NCBI RefSeq assembly: GCF_004403065.1
Contig: NZ_SOHA01000002.1
Coordinates: 1 to 64,000 of the forward strand
Direction of reading: 5' to 3'
Origin: Cryobacterium cryoconiti
GTDB taxonomy: Bacteria; Actinomycetota; Actinomycetes; Actinomycetales; Microbacteriaceae
Length of the DNA: 64,000 bases
Positions 61,038 to 64,000 of the stretch are shown here, piece after piece (position 1 is the first letter of the stretch; each line of letters starts with the position of its first letter). A program made the position numbers and the translations under genes. The notes beneath the pieces were generated by a model. The model was not told where the DNA came from and made no database searches. It saw only the letters and a list, made by a program, of their open reading frames with translations.

Positions 61038-61286
61038 CGCGCGGCGCCACCCGAGGGAACTCACTCAGGTGGAGCCGCTGGTGCGTGGGTGCAACGTCTG
61101 TGATGTTGCGAGGGCTGTCTGTGGGATTGAGCACACCGTTTCTGCCCTATTGAGCAACGTTACTTCGTTACCGGGTGGCTTGTCATTCTTTCTTGAACCT
61201 GCCCGCTAACGATTTGAACCGGCGTGCGCAGCTCGGGTCCGTGCGCCGGCGGTCGATCCCGCGGCGGGTGCGACCAACGCGGCGGC

Positions 61287-61862
61287 TCAGCCCGCGGTCG
61301 GGCGGTCGACCCGCACGACCAGGCTGCGCTCGGTGAGATTGATCACCCGCTTCGTGCCGTCGTCGAGGGTGACCTCCACCTCGAAGGCGTGGTCGAGGTC
61401 AGTGCTGCGCCGGAAGTCCGTGACCGTGCCGCTGCCGACTTCGGCCAGGGCCGCCTGGCCGGCGGTCGTGCGGTCGACGCTCGCCAGCTCGTCCGGGGTG
61501 AGGGCGCGGGGTTCGAGACCGGATGCCGGGTCCCCGGTCCAGCCGGGAAGGCTCACCCAGACGACCGCGAACGAGTGGTCGAGCTCGACCGCGACCTCCA
61601 CGCCGTTCGGAAGCCGCGTGTCGATTGCGTAGGGCGCTGCGGCCGGGCCGCGTTCGGCATCCGTCACCGTGCCGGGGCCGACCTCGGCCAATGCCGCGCG
61701 GCTGGCCTGGTCGAGTTCGCTGTCGGTCAGCCTGGACTCGCTCCCGCCGAGTCCGGCCGCGGCCGTGATCCCGACGGTGCCGGCACCGACCAGGACCACG
61801 GCGACGACGGCCCCCGCAACCCAGGAAGACGTGCGGAAACCGGTCATCCTGAATGCATTCAC
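61287..61862 (-). CDS. Exported PepSY-like protein with two repeats
   Basis: 191 residues from GTG 61862 (ATG 61847 also possible). A single hydrophobic N-terminal segment (SSWVAGAVVAVVLVGAG) serves as anchor or signal. Two related units follow, AALAEVGPGTVTDAER...VEVAVELDHSFAVVWV and AALAEVGSGTVTDFRR...FEVEVTLDDGTKRVI, each with the PepSY pattern of a helix and a three-stranded sheet. PepSY modules are thought to modulate proteases or sense envelope state. Upstream of it (61038-61286) no gene is seen. It is divergent from the first NERD gene. Confidence 0.82.
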   Translation of the reverse strand: MNAFRMTGFRTSSWVAGAVVAVVLVGAGTVGITAAAGLGGSESRLTDSELDQASRAALAEVGPGTVTDAERGPAAAPYAIDTRLPNGVEVAVELDHSFAVVWVSLPGWTGDPASGLEPRALTPDELASVDRTTAGQAALAEVGSGTVTDFRRSTDLDHAFEVEVTLDDGTKRVINLTERSLVVRVDRPTAG

Positions 61863-62039
61863 ACCCCCCAGTCTGGGGGACGCCGACCCGCGCCGGCGCC
61901 ACCACCGGTCTGACCAGCCGCCGCGGCCACCTCCCTGCGTGATCGCGGCACCAGCCGACACGCCGCCATCACCCCAGTTCGGGGAGGCGCGGGTGCGTGT
62001 GCGAGTCGCTAGATTCGATTCAGCAGTGGGGGGAGCTCG

Positions 62040-62837
62040 ATGTCGTTGTACAGTGCCACGATGCACAAGCGGTTCGCGGCGCAGTCGGTCATCGGGGATG
62101 TGCTGCGTGTGCAGGGCGGTGCGCCCCGCCGTTCGGCGCTCGCACGGCTCTTCGGTCTGACCTCGGTCGGCGATGACAGTATGTCCTGGTATCTCGGGGC
62201 CAAAGGAGAAATCGTGGTCGGCTCCTTCCTGGCGAAGCTACCGCCGGACTGGACGGTCTTCCGCGCCGTTCCCGCCGATTCCGCGCGCACCGACATTGAT
62301 CACCTCGTGATCGGCCCGGGCGGAATCTTCACGATCACCACGAAGAATCACGCCGGCGACATCCGCGTCGGCCGCAACACCTTGCAGGTGGACTCCCAGC
62401 CGGTGTCCTACCTGCAGCACGCTGAGTCGGAGGCCGAGCGGGTCACCAGCCTGGTGCGCGAACGGATGCCCCTGGTCGCGCCCGTGCAGCCGGTACTCGT
62501 CTTCGTCGACCCGAGTCTGCTCACGATCGAGCAGAAGCCACCGCAGGTCAAGGTGCTCGACGCGATGGACCTGTGCCCGTGGCTGATCCGGCTCCATCCG
62601 GTGCTGAGCGCCGGCGAGGTGCAGGAAGTGGCCGACCTCCTGGACAGCCCGCAGGTCTGGCATGCGCTTCCGGACACCACCCCCGAGGACGTGCAGGAGC
62701 GGTTCACCGAGCTCGATGCGCGGCTGCGCTCGGCCGGCATCCGTCGGCTGAGCTGGGGCGTGCTCGCCGCGGCCGCCGCGATCGCTGCCGGTTTCGGCGT
62801 GCTGCAGCTGATCGCCGCGGTGACCGCCGCGGGCTGA
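62040..62837 (+). CDS. NERD-domain protein with C-terminal membrane helix, paralogue 1
   Basis: 265 residues from ATG 62040, preceded by GGGGGAG. A nuclease-related domain (NERD) is recognisable: LGAKGEIVVGSFLAKLPPDW, DIDHLVIGPGGIFTITTKNH, with the Glu, the Asp of DIDH and the Lys of TKNH in the positions of a PD-(D/E)xK core. The C-terminal 25 residues are hydrophobic (GVLAAAAAIAAGFGVLQLIA), so it is probably tail-anchored. Function unknown; NERD proteins are linked to DNA processing by fold only. It aligns end to end with the gene at 63132. Confidence 0.88.
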   Translation: MSLYSATMHKRFAAQSVIGDVLRVQGGAPRRSALARLFGLTSVGDDSMSWYLGAKGEIVVGSFLAKLPPDWTVFRAVPADSARTDIDHLVIGPGGIFTITTKNHAGDIRVGRNTLQVDSQPVSYLQHAESEAERVTSLVRERMPLVAPVQPVLVFVDPSLLTIEQKPPQVKVLDAMDLCPWLIRLHPVLSAGEVQEVADLLDSPQVWHALPDTTPEDVQERFTELDARLRSAGIRRLSWGVLAAAAAIAAGFGVLQLIAAVTAAG

Positions 62838-62866
62838 CGACCCGGGCCCGACCGCCGCGCCGTGAT

Positions 62867-63040
62867 CTACTCGGTCGGCAGGCGCCGGCGGAACTCGTCC
62901 GTCAGGGCGTCCAGTGCGGTGCAAATGGCGACGAGCGCCTCCTCGACCCCGCGCGGTGCGGCCGCATCTTCCTTGATCGTGTTGATGTGGCTTTCAAGCA
63001 GTCCGAGCTGGGTCTGCACGACCCTCATGTTGTTGACCAT
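62867..63040 (-). CDS. Small helical protein between the NERD genes
   Basis: 57 residues from ATG 63040 (MVNNMRVVQTQLGLLESHIN), predicted helical and amphipathic. It ends ALTDEFRRRLPTE. No strong ribosome site is visible (GATGG only) and the frame stays open further upstream, so the start is uncertain. It lies on the opposite strand between two NERD paralogues. Family not recognised. Confidence 0.5.
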   Translation of the reverse strand: MVNNMRVVQTQLGLLESHINTIKEDAAAPRGVEEALVAICTALDALTDEFRRRLPTE

Positions 63041-63131
63041 CCATCGATCGTAGTTGTCGTTCGTCGACCCCCGTGCGGGTGCCACCGCCGGAAGGCGGGC
63101 CGGTAGACTCCACTCACAGGGAGCTACCCGG

Positions 63132-63944
63132 ATGACCGTGGGAGGCACCATGATGCGCCAGCGCTTTGCGGCACAGTTCATGATTGAGAAGCTGCTGCGC
63201 GAGCAGGGCAGCGTGCCGGCGCGTACCCGGTGGGCGCGGTTCATGGGTCGATCCCCGCTCGGGGCGAACTGTGCGGGCTGGTACGAGGGGGCTCAGGGCG
63301 AGATCGTCGTCGGCGAGAAGCTGTCGACGTTGTCCCCGGACTGGGTTGTCTTCCATGCCCTCCCGATCGGTGGCCACGGCTGGGATATCGACCACGTCCT
63401 GGTGGGTCCGGGCGGCGTCGTGACCATCAACACGAAGCAGCACCACGGCAGCCGGGTGCACGTCGACCGTCGCAGTATCCTCCTCGACAGCCGGCCCGTG
63501 CCCTATCTGCGCCACGCGAAATTCGAGGCCGAACGCGTCACGACGCTGCTGGAAGAGCGTCGCACCCTGGCGACGCCCGTGATCCCGCTGGTCGTCTTCG
63601 TCGGAGCACGCAGTATCGACGTGCAGGCGGAGCCGGCCCCGGTCACGGTGCTCGATTCCGGGGAGCTGGCCGCCTGGCTGGAGGCGCTCCCGGTCGTGCT
63701 CAGCCCGGCGGAGGGGCAGGGCCTGACCGAGATTCTCGACAACCCCTCCATGTGGATCGATGTTCCCCTGGACTCGGGCGATGGTCTCCTGGAGACCTTC
63801 ACCCGTCTCGAGGCCGAGGTGCGGGCCGCCCGGCTGCAGCGCCGCGTGTTGTTGCCGCTGGAGCTCGTCCTGGTCGGTCTGGCCGCCGTCGGCATGGTCA
63901 CTGCGGCCGTCACGATGATGCCCGGGCTGCTCGGGACCGCGTAG
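63132..63944 (+). CDS. NERD-domain protein with C-terminal membrane helix, paralogue 2
   Basis: 270 residues from ATG 63132 with GGGAG ahead (ATG 63150 behind GGGAGG is an alternative). It aligns with the 62040 gene from the first residues (TMMRQRFAAQ against ATMHKRFAAQ) to the end. NERD core: YEGAQGEIVVGEKLSTLSPD, DIDHVLVGPGGVVTINTKQHH. A hydrophobic C-terminal segment (LELVLVGLAAVGMVTAAVTM) anchors it. The last 56 bases of the window after the stop show no feature. Confidence 0.88.
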   Translation: MTVGGTMMRQRFAAQFMIEKLLREQGSVPARTRWARFMGRSPLGANCAGWYEGAQGEIVVGEKLSTLSPDWVVFHALPIGGHGWDIDHVLVGPGGVVTINTKQHHGSRVHVDRRSILLDSRPVPYLRHAKFEAERVTTLLEERRTLATPVIPLVVFVGARSIDVQAEPAPVTVLDSGELAAWLEALPVVLSPAEGQGLTEILDNPSMWIDVPLDSGDGLLETFTRLEAEVRAARLQRRVLLPLELVLVGLAAVGMVTAAVTMMPGLLGTA

Positions 63945-64000
63945 CCTTCGCCGGCCTCCCTACACCCTGAAGATTAACGCGCGGGGCGTTTCTCACAGGC

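Overview
The window is about 70% GC. It has densely packed short operons, many GTG starts, IdeR/DtxR-type iron boxes, an HspR-type HAIR operator and several Tat or lipoprotein signal peptides. Together with the recurrent 7-mer GCATCCG/CGGATGC these point to a high-GC actinobacterium, most likely of the family Microbacteriaceae (inference; no 16S gene is present). I find no prophage, insertion sequence, CRISPR array or rRNA. It reads as an ordinary chromosomal segment with several metabolic islands.

Layout. 1-12.2 kb: housekeeping and general genes. These are a partial membrane protein, tRNA-Ala(CGC), a zinc-ribbon protein with a predicted nuclease fold, an AlaX-type alanyl-tRNA editing protein, a lysine-rich micro-protein, a lipoprotein/acyl-CoA-dehydrogenase/ThrE-like exporter operon, an alpha/beta hydrolase, two aldo/keto reductases, an MFS permease and a rhodanese-type sulfurtransferase. 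12.2-16.3 kb: an iron-siderophore ABC importer with two IdeR-like boxes. 16.5-19.3 kb: a polar amino-acid ABC importer. 19.4-28.7 kb: two more aldo/keto reductases, HrpA helicase, PnuC, a DUF255 thioredoxin-fold protein and a DUF1761 protein. 28.9-33.5 kb: a Stealth-type phosphotransferase, a CpdA-like phosphodiesterase, Hsp20 under a HAIR element and a PAP2 phosphatase. 33.5-36.8 kb: a type III polyketide synthase followed by a methyltransferase joined in frame to an FAD monooxygenase, an architecture reminiscent of phenolic-lipid/alkylquinone loci. 37-43.9 kb: an alpha-glucan oligosaccharide locus (debranching-type glycosidase, two permeases, binding protein, LacI regulator with three visible operators). 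43.9-50.2 kb: an SDR, a large methyltransferase carrying a palindrome inside its reading frame, a Tat-exported flavin amine oxidase whose domain order is circularly permuted, a Cys-rich small protein, a Pr6Pr membrane protein and acylphosphatase. 50.2-59 kb: a galactoside locus (LacI regulator, GH42 beta-galactosidase, sugar ABC importer, GH36 alpha-galactosidase). 59-64 kb: alcohol dehydrogenase, an RraA-like protein, a PepSY-like protein and two tandem NERD-domain paralogues.

How it works together. Both sugar loci have a binding protein and two permeases but no ATPase, so each presumably borrows a shared MsiK-type ATPase encoded elsewhere. In both, intracellular glycosidases are encoded beside the importer, which implies uptake of intact oligosaccharides followed by cytoplasmic hydrolysis.

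The most unusual signals are (i) the circularly permuted amine oxidase; (ii) a dense population of small palindromic elements in at least three families, whose arms differ between copies in a way that keeps pairing; and (iii) two cases where such palindromes lie inside reading frames, one forming the junction of the methyltransferase-monooxygenase fusion and one forming a loop in the 45-46.7 kb methyltransferase.
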